This document shows, in pieces, positions 16,862-26,187 of a stretch of DNA of 64,000 nt. The DNA is taken from assembly GCF_022803015.1 (NCBI RefSeq), contig NZ_JAFKON010000002.1, positions 186,001 to 250,000 of the forward strand, in the 5' to 3' direction. This DNA is from Arthrobacter humicola. GTDB taxonomy: Bacteria > Actinomycetota > Actinomycetes > Actinomycetales > Micrococcaceae. Under the pieces are notes generated by a model, which saw nothing but the letters and a program-made list of their open reading frames with translations, ran no database searches and was not told the DNA's origin. Numbering within the stretch: position 1 is the first letter of the stretch; each line of letters opens with the position of its first letter. Made by a program: the position numbers and the translations under genes.

Positions 16862-17446
16862 TTAGAGTCCCCAGCGCACGATTGCCGGTGTCTTCTTATC
16901 CCATCCCAGTGTGCAGACTTTGGCGGTCCCCAATACGAAATGCCGGCCCTCGCGGGGGTCCAACCCGAGCCACCGGGCGGTCAGGATGCGGGAGAAATGC
17001 CCGTGCGCGACGATCAGCACATTGTCCAGGCCCGATTCGAGCACCCGGGCCACGATCTTGTCCGCGCGGGCGGCGACGTCGTCGAGCGCTTCACCATTGG
17101 GCACGCCGTGCGTCCAGATCAGGTATTCGGGGTTGTCCTTGCGGATGAGGTCCGAGCTGATGCCCTCATAGTCGCCGTAGTCCCATTCCACCGCCAGCGG
17201 CTCCAACTGGGCGTCGGGGTAGCCGGCGAGTTCGGCGGTCCGGCGGGCGCGGCGCAGGGGTGAGGTCAGCACGAGGTCGAAGTCGACGGTCTCGAGCACC
17301 CTGCGCGCCTCCACGGCCTGCTGCTCGCCTTCCACCGTGAGGGGCATGTCCGTGAGACCGGTGTACTGCCCGCTCTTAGACCACTCTGTTTCACCGTGCC
17401 GCAGGATCCACAGTTGGGGGCGGGGGCCGTTGGATGGTGCGATCAC
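16862..17446 (-). CDS. histidine phosphatase family protein (phosphoglycerate mutase-like)
   Basis: The 194-residue protein starts at GTG 17446. The catalytic signature LRHGETEWSKSGQYTGLTD lies near the N-terminus (phospho-histidine in RHG), with VLTSPLRRARRTAEL after it and the second histidine in VLIVAHGHFSRIL. These proteins remove or move phosphates on small molecules; some actinobacterial members are acid phosphatases or glucosyl-3-phosphoglycerate phosphatases. The substrate here is not known. Its start directly abuts the stop of the CCA-transferase gene, so the two are probably translationally coupled. Confidence 0.88.
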   Translation of the reverse strand: MIAPSNGPRPQLWILRHGETEWSKSGQYTGLTDMPLTVEGEQQAVEARRVLETVDFDLVLTSPLRRARRTAELAGYPDAQLEPLAVEWDYGDYEGISSDLIRKDNPEYLIWTHGVPNGEALDDVAARADKIVARVLESGLDNVLIVAHGHFSRILTARWLGLDPREGRHFVLGTAKVCTLGWDKKTPAIVRWGL

Positions 17447-18925
17447 TTAGGACTCCTCAGTGGTGGAAAGTTCGGCGCCGGCGGGCGCCGCCTCGGGCTG
17501 TGCCGCCCACCAGTCCCGCAGGCGGGATTCGGCGACGGCGGGATCGAGCGGGCCGTGCTCCATGCGTTCTTCCAACAGGAATTTGTAGGCGCGGCCCACC
17601 ACGGGACCGGGCTTGAGGCCAAGCAGCGCCATAATCTGGCCGCCGTCCAGGTCCGGGCGGACGGCGTCGAGGGACTCCTGCTCCCGCAGCGCCGCAATCC
17701 TGTCCTCGAGGTCGTCGTAGGCGAAGGACAGCCGGTCCGCCTTGCGCTGGTTCCGGGTGGTGACGTCGGAGCGGGTGAGCCGGTGCAGGCGCTCCAGGAG
17801 GGGACCGGCGTCGGTGATGTAGCGGCGGACCGCGGAATCGCTCCAGCCGGCCTCACCGTAGCCGTAGAAGCGCATGTGCAGCTCCACCAGCCTGGCCACG
17901 GCCTTGATGGTGTCGTTGTCGAAGCGCAGCGCCTTCATGCGCTTGGCGGTCAGCTTGGCGCCCACCATGTCGTGGTGGCGGAAGCTCACTGCGCCGCCCG
18001 GTTCAAAGCGGCGCGTGGCCGGCTTGCCGACGTCGTGCATGAGGGCCGCGAACCGCAACACAAAGTCCGGGCCCGGAACCGGGCCGTCCGCCTTCGACTC
18101 CAGCGCTGCAGCCTGTTCCAGGACCTGCAGCGAGTGCTGGTAGACGTCCTTGTGGCGGTGGTGTTCATCGGATTCCAGGCGCAAGGCCGAGACTTCCGGA
18201 AGGACCAGGTCCGCGAGTCCGGTATCGACCAGCAGGTCCACCCCGGCCCGCGGCTGCGCGGCGCAGATGAGCTTGATCAGTTCATCTCGCACGCGTTCGG
18301 CCGAGATGATGCTGATCCGTTCCGCCATCCGGACCATGGCCTCGCGGACGTCGGCGTGCAGCGACACCCCCAGTTGCGCCGCGAACCTCGCGGCGCGCAT
18401 CATGCGCAGGGGGTCGTCGGAGAAGGACGTTTCCGGCGGCCCGGGCGTGTTGAGGATCGAGGCGTGCAGGTCGCGGACGCCGCCGAAAGGATCGACGAGC
18501 TCCAGCATGGGCAACCGCAGGGCCATGGCGTTGATCGTGAAGTCCCGCCGCAGCAGGTCATCCGTCAGGGATGTTCCGAAAGCCACTATCGGCTTGCGGG
18601 ACTCCGGATCGTAGGCGTCGGCCCTGTAGGTGGTGATTTCGATCTGGAAGTCGCCCTTGCGCATGCCGATGGTGCCGAAGGCTCGCCCGATCTCCCAGTA
18701 GTTGTCCGCCCATTTCTTGATCAGGGCAACCGTCTGGTCCGGAGTGGCGTCAGTGGTGAAGTCCAGGTCGGGCGAGACCCTGCCAAGAAAAAGGTCACGG
18801 ACGGGCCCGCCCACGAGGGACAGCTCATGGCCGGCGTCAACGAAGCGCTGCCCGAGCTCCAGAACCACCGGATCCACCTGGAAAGAAACGGTGTGGGAGT
18901 CAGTCTTGTGATGTGCGTGCGCCAT
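17447..18925 (-). CDS. CCA tRNA nucleotidyltransferase
   Basis: The 492-residue class II enzyme adds or repairs the 3' CCA of tRNAs from CTP and ATP without a nucleic-acid template. The nucleotidyltransferase head shows LVGGPVRDLFLGR and the metal-binding acidic residues in DLDFTTDATPDQ, followed by RRDFTINAMALRL. An HD-type domain lies near residue 290 (LRFAALMHDVGKPATR). Actinobacterial relatives (mycobacterial PcnA) also sit beside a NUDIX gene, as here, where the NUDIX gene diverges 170 bp away. Confidence 0.95.
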   Translation of the reverse strand: MAHAHHKTDSHTVSFQVDPVVLELGQRFVDAGHELSLVGGPVRDLFLGRVSPDLDFTTDATPDQTVALIKKWADNYWEIGRAFGTIGMRKGDFQIEITTYRADAYDPESRKPIVAFGTSLTDDLLRRDFTINAMALRLPMLELVDPFGGVRDLHASILNTPGPPETSFSDDPLRMMRAARFAAQLGVSLHADVREAMVRMAERISIISAERVRDELIKLICAAQPRAGVDLLVDTGLADLVLPEVSALRLESDEHHRHKDVYQHSLQVLEQAAALESKADGPVPGPDFVLRFAALMHDVGKPATRRFEPGGAVSFRHHDMVGAKLTAKRMKALRFDNDTIKAVARLVELHMRFYGYGEAGWSDSAVRRYITDAGPLLERLHRLTRSDVTTRNQRKADRLSFAYDDLEDRIAALREQESLDAVRPDLDGGQIMALLGLKPGPVVGRAYKFLLEERMEHGPLDPAVAESRLRDWWAAQPEAAPAGAELSTTEES

Positions 18926-19096
18926 AGTTACTTAAGCTTGTCAGAAAACCGCGCCAGCACCACACCGGAACCCACAAGGATCCGGCGGGTTCGTCACGAT
19001 TGCGCACGAACCGCTCAGGGCCGACTTTCCCGGCCGTCTACTTTCCGGCCATGTTTAGGTCATCAACAGCGGGCAAGAGTCGTTAGAGTGGACCTC

Positions 19097-19645
19097 ATGG
19101 CCCATCCCGTACCGAGCGCTCCCGGCAGGAGGACAAACGCACCGTTGCCGTCGGCAATCGGTGCCAACGTCGCGCCTGTCCAGCACACGGGCCAGGCCTC
19201 CCTGCCCACCGTGGAGGAAATCTCCGCCGGCGGCGTCGTGGTGGACATGTCCGACGCCGACCTGCGGGTAGCGATCATCGCGCGCCTTAACCGCGGCGGA
19301 CGTCTCGAGTGGTGCCTGCCGAAGGGCCACCCGGAAGGCAAGGAAAGCAACGAGGAAGCCGCGGTCCGCGAGATCGCCGAGGAAACCGGGATCGAAGGCA
19401 AGATCCTGGCACCGCTGGGAAGCATCGACTACTGGTTCACCGTGAGCGGGCACCGCGTCCACAAGACCGTGCACCACTACCTGTTGCGGGCCACCGGCGG
19501 GGAACTCACCATCGAAAACGATCCGGACAAGGAAGCCGTGGACGTGGCGTGGGTTCCGATCCAGGAGCTGGCGCGCAAGTTGTCCTTCCCCAACGAACGC
19601 CGCATCGCGGATCTGGCCAAAGAAGTCCTGCCGGAAGACCGCTGA
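19097..19645 (+). CDS. NUDIX hydrolase
   Basis: The 182-residue protein starts at ATG 19097. After about 40 disordered residues comes the NUDIX fold, EEISAGGVVVD, with the catalytic box GHPEGKESNEEAAVREIAEE followed by TGI (pattern Gx5Ex7REUxEExGU). It hydrolyses a nucleoside diphosphate linked to another group; the substrate cannot be read from the sequence. Position matches mycobacterial MutT4 beside the CCA-transferase and the MurJ homologue. Confidence 0.93.
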   Translation: MAHPVPSAPGRRTNAPLPSAIGANVAPVQHTGQASLPTVEEISAGGVVVDMSDADLRVAIIARLNRGGRLEWCLPKGHPEGKESNEEAAVREIAEETGIEGKILAPLGSIDYWFTVSGHRVHKTVHHYLLRATGGELTIENDPDKEAVDVAWVPIQELARKLSFPNERRIADLAKEVLPEDR

Positions 19646-19707
19646 AGGCCGCCGGTGCGGCCGGTCACGTCCACGGATAGCGACTAATGCCCCGCGCGGG
19701 TGAGACG

Positions 19708-21774
19708 ATGAAGACGATGTCATCAGCCAAACCCGCCCCCGTACCCTCCGGCCCCGCCGATTCCAAAGCAGCCCAATCCGGAGAAGCCCGTTCCAGCGCC
19801 GTCATGGCCGCCGGAACCCTCGTTTCGCGTTTCCTGGGCTTCGCCAAGACCTGGATGCTGGCCGCCGCCCTGGGCCTGGGCTCGACGGTCAACGACACTT
19901 TCATCAACGCCAACAACCTTCCCAACCTGATCTTCCTGCTGGTGGCCGGCGGGGTGTTCAATGCTGTTCTGGTGCCGCAGATCATCAAAGCCAGCAAGGC
20001 GCCGGACAAGGGAGCGGACTACATCAGCCGGCTGCTGACGCTGGCGGTGCTGGTGCTGCTCGTTCTCACGCTGCTGGTCACGCTGCTGGCGCCGTCAGTC
20101 ATTCAGCTGACCACCCAGGGCTACTCGCCGCAGCAGAAGGCCCTCGCGGTGTCGTTCGCGTTCTGGTGCCTTCCGCAGATCTTCTTCTACGGCCTGTACG
20201 CCCTGCTGACCCAGGTCCTCAACGCCCATGGGGCCTTTGGACCCGCGATGTGGGCGCCAATCATCAACAACGTCGTGGCGATCGCCGGGCTGGGCATGTT
20301 CATCGGCATCATGGGGGCCAACGCCACCAACCCGCACACGATCGACAACTGGGGCCCGTTCCAGACCATCCTCGTCGCCGGGTTCTCCACAATAGGCGTC
20401 GCCACCCAGACCGCCGTGCTGCTCATCCCCGTGTTCAGGCTCCGGCTCGGGCTGCGGCCGCGCTTCGGCTGGCGCGGGGTCGGTCTGGGCCATGCCGCGA
20501 AGCTGAGCGTCTGGACCCTGGCGACGGCCGCCGTCGGGCAGTTCGCCTTCCTTTACGTCATGCGCATCGCGACGATCCCGGGCGCGGAACGGCTCCGCCT
20601 TCAGCAGGCGGGGGACACCGCCGCGGCCGGCAACATTCCGGGCAACGCGGTGCTGGAGGTGGCCAGCCAGCTGTACCTGCTGCCGCACTCCATCATTGCC
20701 CTGTCCCTGGCCACCGTGCTGTTCAACCGGATGACCCGGGCGTCCCAGGACGGAGACCGGGCCGCCCTGCGAAACGCGCTCTCCCACGGGCTGCGGACCA
20801 TGGCCGTGGCAACCGTTTTCGGCGCGCTGGCGCTCTTTGCGCTGGCCGGACCGCTGGGCATGTTCTTCTCGGGCGGGCAGCGCCAGGACGGCGTCATGCT
20901 GGCCCAAACCCTCACGATCCTGGCCCTCAGCACCCCGTTCATGAGCGCCAACTTCATGATGTCGCGGGTGTTCTACGCCAATGAGGACGCCCGGACGCCG
21001 TTCTTCATCCAGTTGGTCCTGGCGCTGGTCAACCTGGCGGCCGCGTTCGCGATCCAGTTCCTGCCGTTCGATCAGATCATTTTCGCCATCGCGATCCTCT
21101 ACACGGCCGGCAATATCCTCTCCGTGATAGTCAGCGCGACCTTCCTGCGCCGGCTCCTGGGCCACCTCGACGGGCCCCGCATCGCCAGCTCCTACATCCG
21201 CATGGGGTATGCGGCCCTGGGTTCCGCCCTCGCCGGAGCTGTGGCGTTGTGGCTGCTGGGCAGCTACAACCCGGACGGCTACGCCTGGAGCGACCGGATC
21301 GCCGCCCTGGTGACAATCGTCGTCGTCGGTCCCGTCATGCTGGCCGCCTATTTCCTGCTGCTGAAGCTCTTCCGGGTCACCGAGCTGCAGGACCTCCTGG
21401 CGCCGCTCCTTGGGCGGCTCCGGCGCAGGGCCGCCGCAGGGCCCGGCACGGGGCCGCAGGCAGGCGGCGCGGCGGAGGTCCGGAGGGCACCGGAGCGGGC
21501 CACCGTCTCGGTGGATACGGGCCTGATTCCGCGAATTTCCGGCGAGTTCGACGCCGAGTCGTTCCGTGCCGGTCCCGACATCCGGGAAGAGGACTCGTTC
21601 CCTTACGGCCGTCCCGCGGGCCCGGAGGGCGGTTACCTGCCGGCAGAAGACCTCCCCAGCACCGCGCAGGGCGGCTTGGGCAAGGGCGATGTTCCCTTGC
21701 CGGGCCGCCGCACCTACCAGGGCCCGGCCGGCCACAACCCCTACTTCCCGTTTGGCGGGAAAAAGAAAAAATGA
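19708..21774 (+). CDS. murJ: MurJ-type lipid II flippase (murein biosynthesis integral membrane protein)
   Basis: The protein has 688 residues from ATG 19708 (ATGs at 19687 and 19717 are alternatives; none has a clear ribosome site). The MviN/MurJ core has about 14 membrane segments from residue 30 to 560, beginning AAGTLVSRFLGFAKTWMLAA and including LPNLIFLLVAGGVFNAVLVP, PQIFFYGLYALLTQVLNAHG and FFIQLVLALVNLAAAFAI. A cytoplasmic tail of about 120 residues, rich in Gly/Pro/Arg and ending KKKK, follows. It moves lipid-linked peptidoglycan precursors across the membrane. In mycobacteria the homologue is fused to a pseudokinase; here that part is probably the next gene. Confidence 0.92.
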   Translation: MKTMSSAKPAPVPSGPADSKAAQSGEARSSAVMAAGTLVSRFLGFAKTWMLAAALGLGSTVNDTFINANNLPNLIFLLVAGGVFNAVLVPQIIKASKAPDKGADYISRLLTLAVLVLLVLTLLVTLLAPSVIQLTTQGYSPQQKALAVSFAFWCLPQIFFYGLYALLTQVLNAHGAFGPAMWAPIINNVVAIAGLGMFIGIMGANATNPHTIDNWGPFQTILVAGFSTIGVATQTAVLLIPVFRLRLGLRPRFGWRGVGLGHAAKLSVWTLATAAVGQFAFLYVMRIATIPGAERLRLQQAGDTAAAGNIPGNAVLEVASQLYLLPHSIIALSLATVLFNRMTRASQDGDRAALRNALSHGLRTMAVATVFGALALFALAGPLGMFFSGGQRQDGVMLAQTLTILALSTPFMSANFMMSRVFYANEDARTPFFIQLVLALVNLAAAFAIQFLPFDQIIFAIAILYTAGNILSVIVSATFLRRLLGHLDGPRIASSYIRMGYAALGSALAGAVALWLLGSYNPDGYAWSDRIAALVTIVVVGPVMLAAYFLLLKLFRVTELQDLLAPLLGRLRRRAAAGPGTGPQAGGAAEVRRAPERATVSVDTGLIPRISGEFDAESFRAGPDIREEDSFPYGRPAGPEGGYLPAEDLPSTAQGGLGKGDVPLPGRRTYQGPAGHNPYFPFGGKKKK

Positions 21775-21945
21775 TCCCGGCTCCGTTTCGAACTGCCGTG
21801 CTCACGCGGCCTGGACAGAGCATCGGCTAGGATCGAAGACTAACAAGGGAAGTTGCGGACCAGCGGTCAACCGGCTTACCGGAGGGCACACGGTCGCTCT
21901 CGGAGTGACCACGTCGGCAGGTCCCGGACAGTCTAGGAGGAGCCC

Positions 21946-23505
21946 GTGTCCCACCCGATCGATGTCGGATCAGTACTCGGTGGCCGCTACAAGGTCACTG
22001 CCACCGTACTGACCTCACATGACCAGGATCTGGTGCTGGACGGTGTGGACCAGGTGCTCAACCGCCCCGTGAGCATCCTCGTCGCAGGCCCGGGCAACGC
22101 CGATCAGGTGGCCCAGAGCGCCCGTGAAGTGGCCACGGGCGAACGCCCCGGCAACGTGCAGATCCTCGATCTTGGCGTCAGCGATGCCACCACGTACCTG
22201 ATCACCAACCACACCTCGGCGGCGGATCTGCTGGATCTTGTAGTCTCTTCCAACCCGCCGTACGTCGAACCCTTCTTCACGGACACGCTGGGCAGCGAGA
22301 TCTTTGGGCAGGCCCGCTCCCACGAACCCGAAACCTACGACGGGCTTTACGACGACGAGGAAGTCGACGCCGGGTACATCAACTATGGCCAGGCCCAGGG
22401 CGCAAACGCACAGCCGCCGGTTTCCCCGGCGGCGCCCCCCGCGGGAGTACCGTCGCGGCCCGCGGCCGCTCCTGCTGCCGCGGCAGGCGTCGCGGCAGCA
22501 GCCGGGGCGGCCGCCAGGGCACCCAAAGCCCCCACAACCGCACCGCAGGAGACGGCCGCGCATTCAACGGCGCCGCAGCCCGTCCAGAACGGCGGCGCGC
22601 CCCGCCAGGCCGAACCGGCAGCGCAGCAGCCGGCAACCGCCTCGGCACCAAAAGTTTCCTTGTGGTCCGACGACGACTACACCGGTGACGATCAGCACGG
22701 CGGAGAGCACCACGGCGGCGCAGCCACGGCTGCCGGAGTGGCTGCTGCCGGCTTCGACTCCGCGGATCGGGCTCCGGGCAACTTCCCCGCCTCCGCCCGT
22801 GCCGCCGTCGACCAGGATGAAGACGAGTACGAGTACGAAGACGAGGACGAGCCCAACCGGGAGCCGCGTTCCATGCGCTGGCTGGTGGGCGGGCTCCTGG
22901 CTGCCGTGCTGGTGGTGGGCCTGATCTTCGCGGTCACCAACCTTGGCAGCCTCTTCAAGAGCAGCCCGCAGACCAACGCCGCAACCTCCGCCTCCTCCAG
23001 CGCACCGGAACCGTCCACCGCGCAGCCGTCGTCGACCGCCACCGAGGCGCCGGCGGCCGGACCGCCCGTCATCGAAGACGTGACGCGACTCGGCAACTTC
23101 GATTTCGCCGGAAATTACGACTCCGACCTCGTCAAGACCTTTGACGGGAACGGCGCGAGCTTCTGGTCAGACATGGAATTCGCGACGGACGACTGGGGCG
23201 GACTCGCCTCCGAAGTTCCGCTCGTGGTCAAGCTGAAGGACCCTTCCAAGGTCTCCTCAGTCACTCTGAGCCAGTTGGGGGCCTCCGGGGGCAACATCAG
23301 CGTCTTCACCAATGACAAGCCGACCCTGGACGGTGCAAAGCAGATTGGCAGCAACAGCTTTACGTCACCGGACCTGACCATGCCGCTGTCTGAACCCGTC
23401 ACGGCGCAGTACGTGATCGTGTCCATCAAGAAGCTTCCGAAGCTGGCCGCACCCAAGACCCGCTATGGGTACGGCCTGCGCCTGGCCGAAATCAAAGTCC
23501 AGTAG
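21946..23505 (+). CDS. pseudokinase-like membrane protein partner of MurJ
   Basis: This 519-residue single-pass protein starts at GTG 21946, five bases after AGGAGG. Residues 1-90 resemble a kinase N-lobe (VGSVLGGRYKVTATVLTS) but the catalytic HRD/DFG motifs and glycine loop are absent, so it should be inactive. An Ala/Pro-rich linker, an acidic patch (DQDEDEYEYEDEDEPNRE) and one membrane helix (WLVGGLLAAVLVVGLIFAV) follow. An external C-terminal domain of about 165 residues comes last (DFAGNYDSDLVKTFDGNGAS), probably a discoidin-like sandwich. Layout and place match the C-terminal half of the mycobacterial MviN protein, where the pseudokinase is controlled by PASTA kinases. PknA/PknB lie 40 kb away in this window. 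Confidence 0.75.
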   Translation: MSHPIDVGSVLGGRYKVTATVLTSHDQDLVLDGVDQVLNRPVSILVAGPGNADQVAQSAREVATGERPGNVQILDLGVSDATTYLITNHTSAADLLDLVVSSNPPYVEPFFTDTLGSEIFGQARSHEPETYDGLYDDEEVDAGYINYGQAQGANAQPPVSPAAPPAGVPSRPAAAPAAAAGVAAAAGAAARAPKAPTTAPQETAAHSTAPQPVQNGGAPRQAEPAAQQPATASAPKVSLWSDDDYTGDDQHGGEHHGGAATAAGVAAAGFDSADRAPGNFPASARAAVDQDEDEYEYEDEDEPNREPRSMRWLVGGLLAAVLVVGLIFAVTNLGSLFKSSPQTNAATSASSSAPEPSTAQPSSTATEAPAAGPPVIEDVTRLGNFDFAGNYDSDLVKTFDGNGASFWSDMEFATDDWGGLASEVPLVVKLKDPSKVSSVTLSQLGASGGNISVFTNDKPTLDGAKQIGSNSFTSPDLTMPLSEPVTAQYVIVSIKKLPKLAAPKTRYGYGLRLAEIKVQ

Positions 23506-23523
23506 CGGCCCTGCGCGGCCGCC

Positions 23524-23597
23524 GTTGCGCTGTAAGGCTGCGGCGTAGGGCTCTGCAGCTGCGCTGTAAGGCCGCGGCTGCGCTCTAAGGCTGCGGT
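23524..23597. repeat. three-copy 21-bp repeat
   Basis: Near-identical 21-base units lie at 23524-23544, 23558-23578 and 23577-23597, all close to GCTGCGCTGTAAGGCTGCGGC (two to three differences each). They fill part of the 293-bp gap upstream of trxB. The function is unknown and it may be a simple local expansion. Confidence 0.6.
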
Positions 23598-23798
23598 CGT
23601 GCGGCGGCGGTCGTGCCCGCCGGCGGGCCGGTAATCCTGGGTCGTCTCCGGCCCCGGCCCCGGCAAACCGGTACCCTGAGTAGTGGTGTTGCTCCGTGAC
23701 GCCCATTTCGGCCGGAATATTCAATGCCCGGCAATAGTTGTGCCATGTGGCCGGCCATCGAGGCGGGCGCATCGACAAAGGAAGAGGTTCACCGTTCA

Positions 23799-24755
23799 GT
23801 GAGCAACGCAGAAAACACTGCCTCCGAAGTACGTGATGTCATCATCGTCGGCTCCGGCCCGGCGGGCTACACCGCAGCGGTGTACACGGCGCGCGCGAAC
23901 CTGAAGCCGCTGCTCCTGGCAGGCTCGGTTACGGCCGGCGGCGAACTGATGAATACTACGGACGTGGAGAACTACCCAGGGTTCCCCGACGGCATCATGG
24001 GCCCGGACCTGATGGAGAACTTCGAGAAGCAGGCCGCCCGTTTCGGCACGGAGATCCAGTTTGAGGACGTCACCGATTTGGACCTCGACGGCGACGTCAA
24101 GACGGTCACCATCGGCACGGGGGAGACCTTTAAGGCCCGTTCTATCATTCTTTCCACCGGCTCGGCCTACCGCGAGCTCGGCTTGCAGAACGAGAAGAGG
24201 CTTTCGGGCCACGGTGTGAGCTGGTGTGCAACCTGCGACGGTTTCTTCTTCAAGGATCAGGACATTGCCGTTATCGGCGGCGGCGACTCCGCCATGGAAG
24301 AGGCCCTGTTCCTCACCAAGTTCGCCAAGTCCGTCACGGTGGTCCACCGCCGCGATGCCCTCCGCGCTTCAAAGATCATGGCTGACCGCGCCTTGGCCCA
24401 CGAGAAGATCAACTTTGTGTGGAACACCGGTGTGGAAGACGTGTTGGGACAGGACAAAGTCACCGCATTGCGGTTGAAGAACCTGGTGGACGGCACGGAA
24501 TCCGAACTGGCCGTAACCGGAGTGTTCGTGGCAATCGGAAACGATCCCCGCACCGATCTGGTTAAGGGCAAACTCGAGCTGACCGCAGAGGGAACCATCG
24601 CCGTGGACGGCCGCACCTCGAAGACCAGCGTCCAGGGCGTCTTCGCTGCCGGCGACGTCATTGATCCGACCTACCGCCAGGCCATCACCGCCTCCGGTTC
24701 CGGATGTGTGGCGGCCCTCGACGTCGAGCACTACCTCGCAGATTTCCACGCCTAA
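23799..24755 (+). CDS. trxB: thioredoxin-disulfide reductase
   Basis: The 318-residue flavoprotein starts at GTG 23799 after GAAGAGG. It has the FAD-binding VIIVGSGPAGYTAAVYTAR, the redox pair in WCATCDGFFFKDQ, the NADPH-binding IAVIGGGDSAMEEALFL and the C-terminal FAD motif GVFAAGDVIDPTYRQAITAS. It moves electrons from NADPH to thioredoxin in the cytoplasm. trxA follows after 37 bases, so the two form an operon. Confidence 0.97.
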   Translation: MSNAENTASEVRDVIIVGSGPAGYTAAVYTARANLKPLLLAGSVTAGGELMNTTDVENYPGFPDGIMGPDLMENFEKQAARFGTEIQFEDVTDLDLDGDVKTVTIGTGETFKARSIILSTGSAYRELGLQNEKRLSGHGVSWCATCDGFFFKDQDIAVIGGGDSAMEEALFLTKFAKSVTVVHRRDALRASKIMADRALAHEKINFVWNTGVEDVLGQDKVTALRLKNLVDGTESELAVTGVFVAIGNDPRTDLVKGKLELTAEGTIAVDGRTSKTSVQGVFAAGDVIDPTYRQAITASGSGCVAALDVEHYLADFHA

Positions 24756-24792
24756 TCGGCGCGCAGCAACCAACGGAAGAGAGACAAAGGTT

Positions 24793-25119
24793 ATGAGCAA
24801 CGCAAAAGACGTAACGGACGCCAGCTTCAGTACTGATGTACTGGCCTCCGAGAAGCCCGTCATTGTCGATTTCTGGGCCGAATGGTGCGGCCCCTGCCGC
24901 AAGCTGGGTCCGATTCTTGACGAGATTTCCGTCGAGTACAGCGAGAAGGTTGACGTGGTCAAGGTGAACGTTGACGACAACCCGGCCATCGCTGCCGAGT
25001 ACGGCATCACCTCCATCCCTGCCGTCTACCTGTTCCAGGGCGGCGAGGTCAAGGGCACCGTGATCGGCGCCCGGCCCAAGCAGTTCTTCGAGAAGGAATT
25101 TGCGGACGTCCTGTCCTAG
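24793..25119 (+). CDS. trxA: thioredoxin
   Basis: The 108-residue protein has the active-site WAEWCGPCRKLGP and the cis-proline in YGITSIPAVYLFQGG, the full features of a cytoplasmic thioredoxin. It is reduced by TrxB, encoded just upstream, and passes electrons to ribonucleotide reductase, peroxiredoxins and other partners. An intrinsic terminator follows directly at 25130. Confidence 0.97.
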   Translation: MSNAKDVTDASFSTDVLASEKPVIVDFWAEWCGPCRKLGPILDEISVEYSEKVDVVKVNVDDNPAIAAEYGITSIPAVYLFQGGEVKGTVIGARPKQFFEKEFADVLS

Positions 25120-25129
25120 GCCGACCGAG

Positions 25130-25163
25130 AGTGGCCCGCGCTTCTGGCGGGGGCCACTTTTTT
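25130..25163 (+). terminator. intrinsic terminator of trxBA
   Basis: AGTGGCCC (25130-25137) pairs with GGGCCACT (25151-25158), and a run of T follows to 25163. It ends the trxB-trxA operon. Confidence 0.85.
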
Positions 25164-25399
25164 GTTGTGCTCCAAGGCCATCGGTCGGGAGTAGGACTAG
25201 GCGGACACACCATAGATCTGCCGTAACCGTTGTTGCAACCTTGGGTGGCTGTCTATCGGCATTGTTTTTTGCCTGCTGGCTGACAATTCTCTTGGCTGCT
25301 GCCGGCTTGTGGAATGGGCCATCATTCGGCCGGCGAACTGCTATTCGTGCTGACACGCACGGAAGGTGTTTGGCCGTTGCGCAGGGGACACCACCGCCT

Positions 25400-25415
25400 T
25401 GTTTCACGTGAAACA
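25400..25415. promoter_or_regulatory. parS site 1 (perfect)
   Basis: The sequence is exactly TGTTTCACGTGAAACA, the bacterial parS consensus bound by ParB, which spreads from here to load the origin segregation complex. Confidence 0.95.
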
Positions 25416-25578
25416 TGGTGATCGCGACAACCCACTTAGCAGTTGCTGCGGTGTGTACCTGCGCTTGATAGAACGGCTTCCGGTTAGAACACCCACTCGA
25501 TTTCCGTTGCCTTTGTGATCACCAACGAGACTGTCGCCCATATTCCACCGAAGCGCCATACGAAACGTCGCACAATGA

Positions 25579-25594
25579 TGTTTTACGTGAAACA
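25579..25594. promoter_or_regulatory. parS site 2 (one mismatch)
   Basis: TGTTTTACGTGAAACA differs from the consensus by one C to T change inside the left arm, so ParB affinity may be lower. Confidence 0.75.
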
Positions 25595-26034
25595 TCCAAT
25601 TCTCGCAGGGACGGTGAGGGGCTTTCGGGATGAGCCCGGCCGCCAAGTACACTCCATACACTCTTTACCCGTCGCGGGGGAGTCGAGGGTGGAGGTCGCA
25701 TTCACACCAGGAGCTTGGTCTTCTGACGGGAAGGCATCCGCCGATACTGCCGTTAGGGCTGCGCAATAACCCCCGCTGCTGCGCCGAGATCGGGACGGAC
25801 CAACGCCCGCCTGTCAGCGCAACACCCCGTGACTACTCCTGGTCGTCCGCCACGGGTTCGGGGAGGGGTCTGGGGGCTATCCGGTTCCGCGGCGAAATAG
25901 TCGACTAGGCGACTGATGACCACGACTGCGCTTGGCTGTCACAACGACACCTATTCGTCCACGTTTACCGCGAAAGGCGATCAGGGTTCACTCGTCATTA
26001 CCGGCCGTAGCCAGCGGCCGGCCGGTTCAGACAC

Positions 26035-26050
26035 TGTTTCACGTGAAACA
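26035..26050. promoter_or_regulatory. parS site 3 (perfect)
   Basis: The site matches TGTTTCACGTGAAACA exactly. It is the first of three sites starting 68 and 69 bases apart. Confidence 0.95.
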
Positions 26051-26102
26051 GGTGTGTACGTCGCAGGCTGCCGAATTTTCCCGCCAACCTCCGGGCTCCC
26101 GA

Positions 26103-26118
26103 CGTTTCACGTGAAACT
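26103..26118. promoter_or_regulatory. parS site 4 (core perfect)
   Basis: CGTTTCACGTGAAACT keeps the full 14-base core; only the two outermost bases differ from the consensus. Confidence 0.85.
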
Positions 26119-26171
26119 GGAAGGCTCATCACGAGAGCGCCGAATACTTCCACCCACCGGCGCCGCACCAA

Positions 26172-26187
26172 TGTTTCACGTGAAACG
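26172..26187. promoter_or_regulatory. parS site 5 (last base differs)
   Basis: TGTTTCACGTGAAACG matches at 15 of 16 positions and is the third member of the 68/69-base spaced trio. Confidence 0.88.

Noticed and set aside
25100..25411. Frame overlapping the end of trxA with a hydrophobic stretch
   Set aside because: It starts inside trxA, crosses its terminator and has codon use unlike the host; the hydrophobic run is probably chance.
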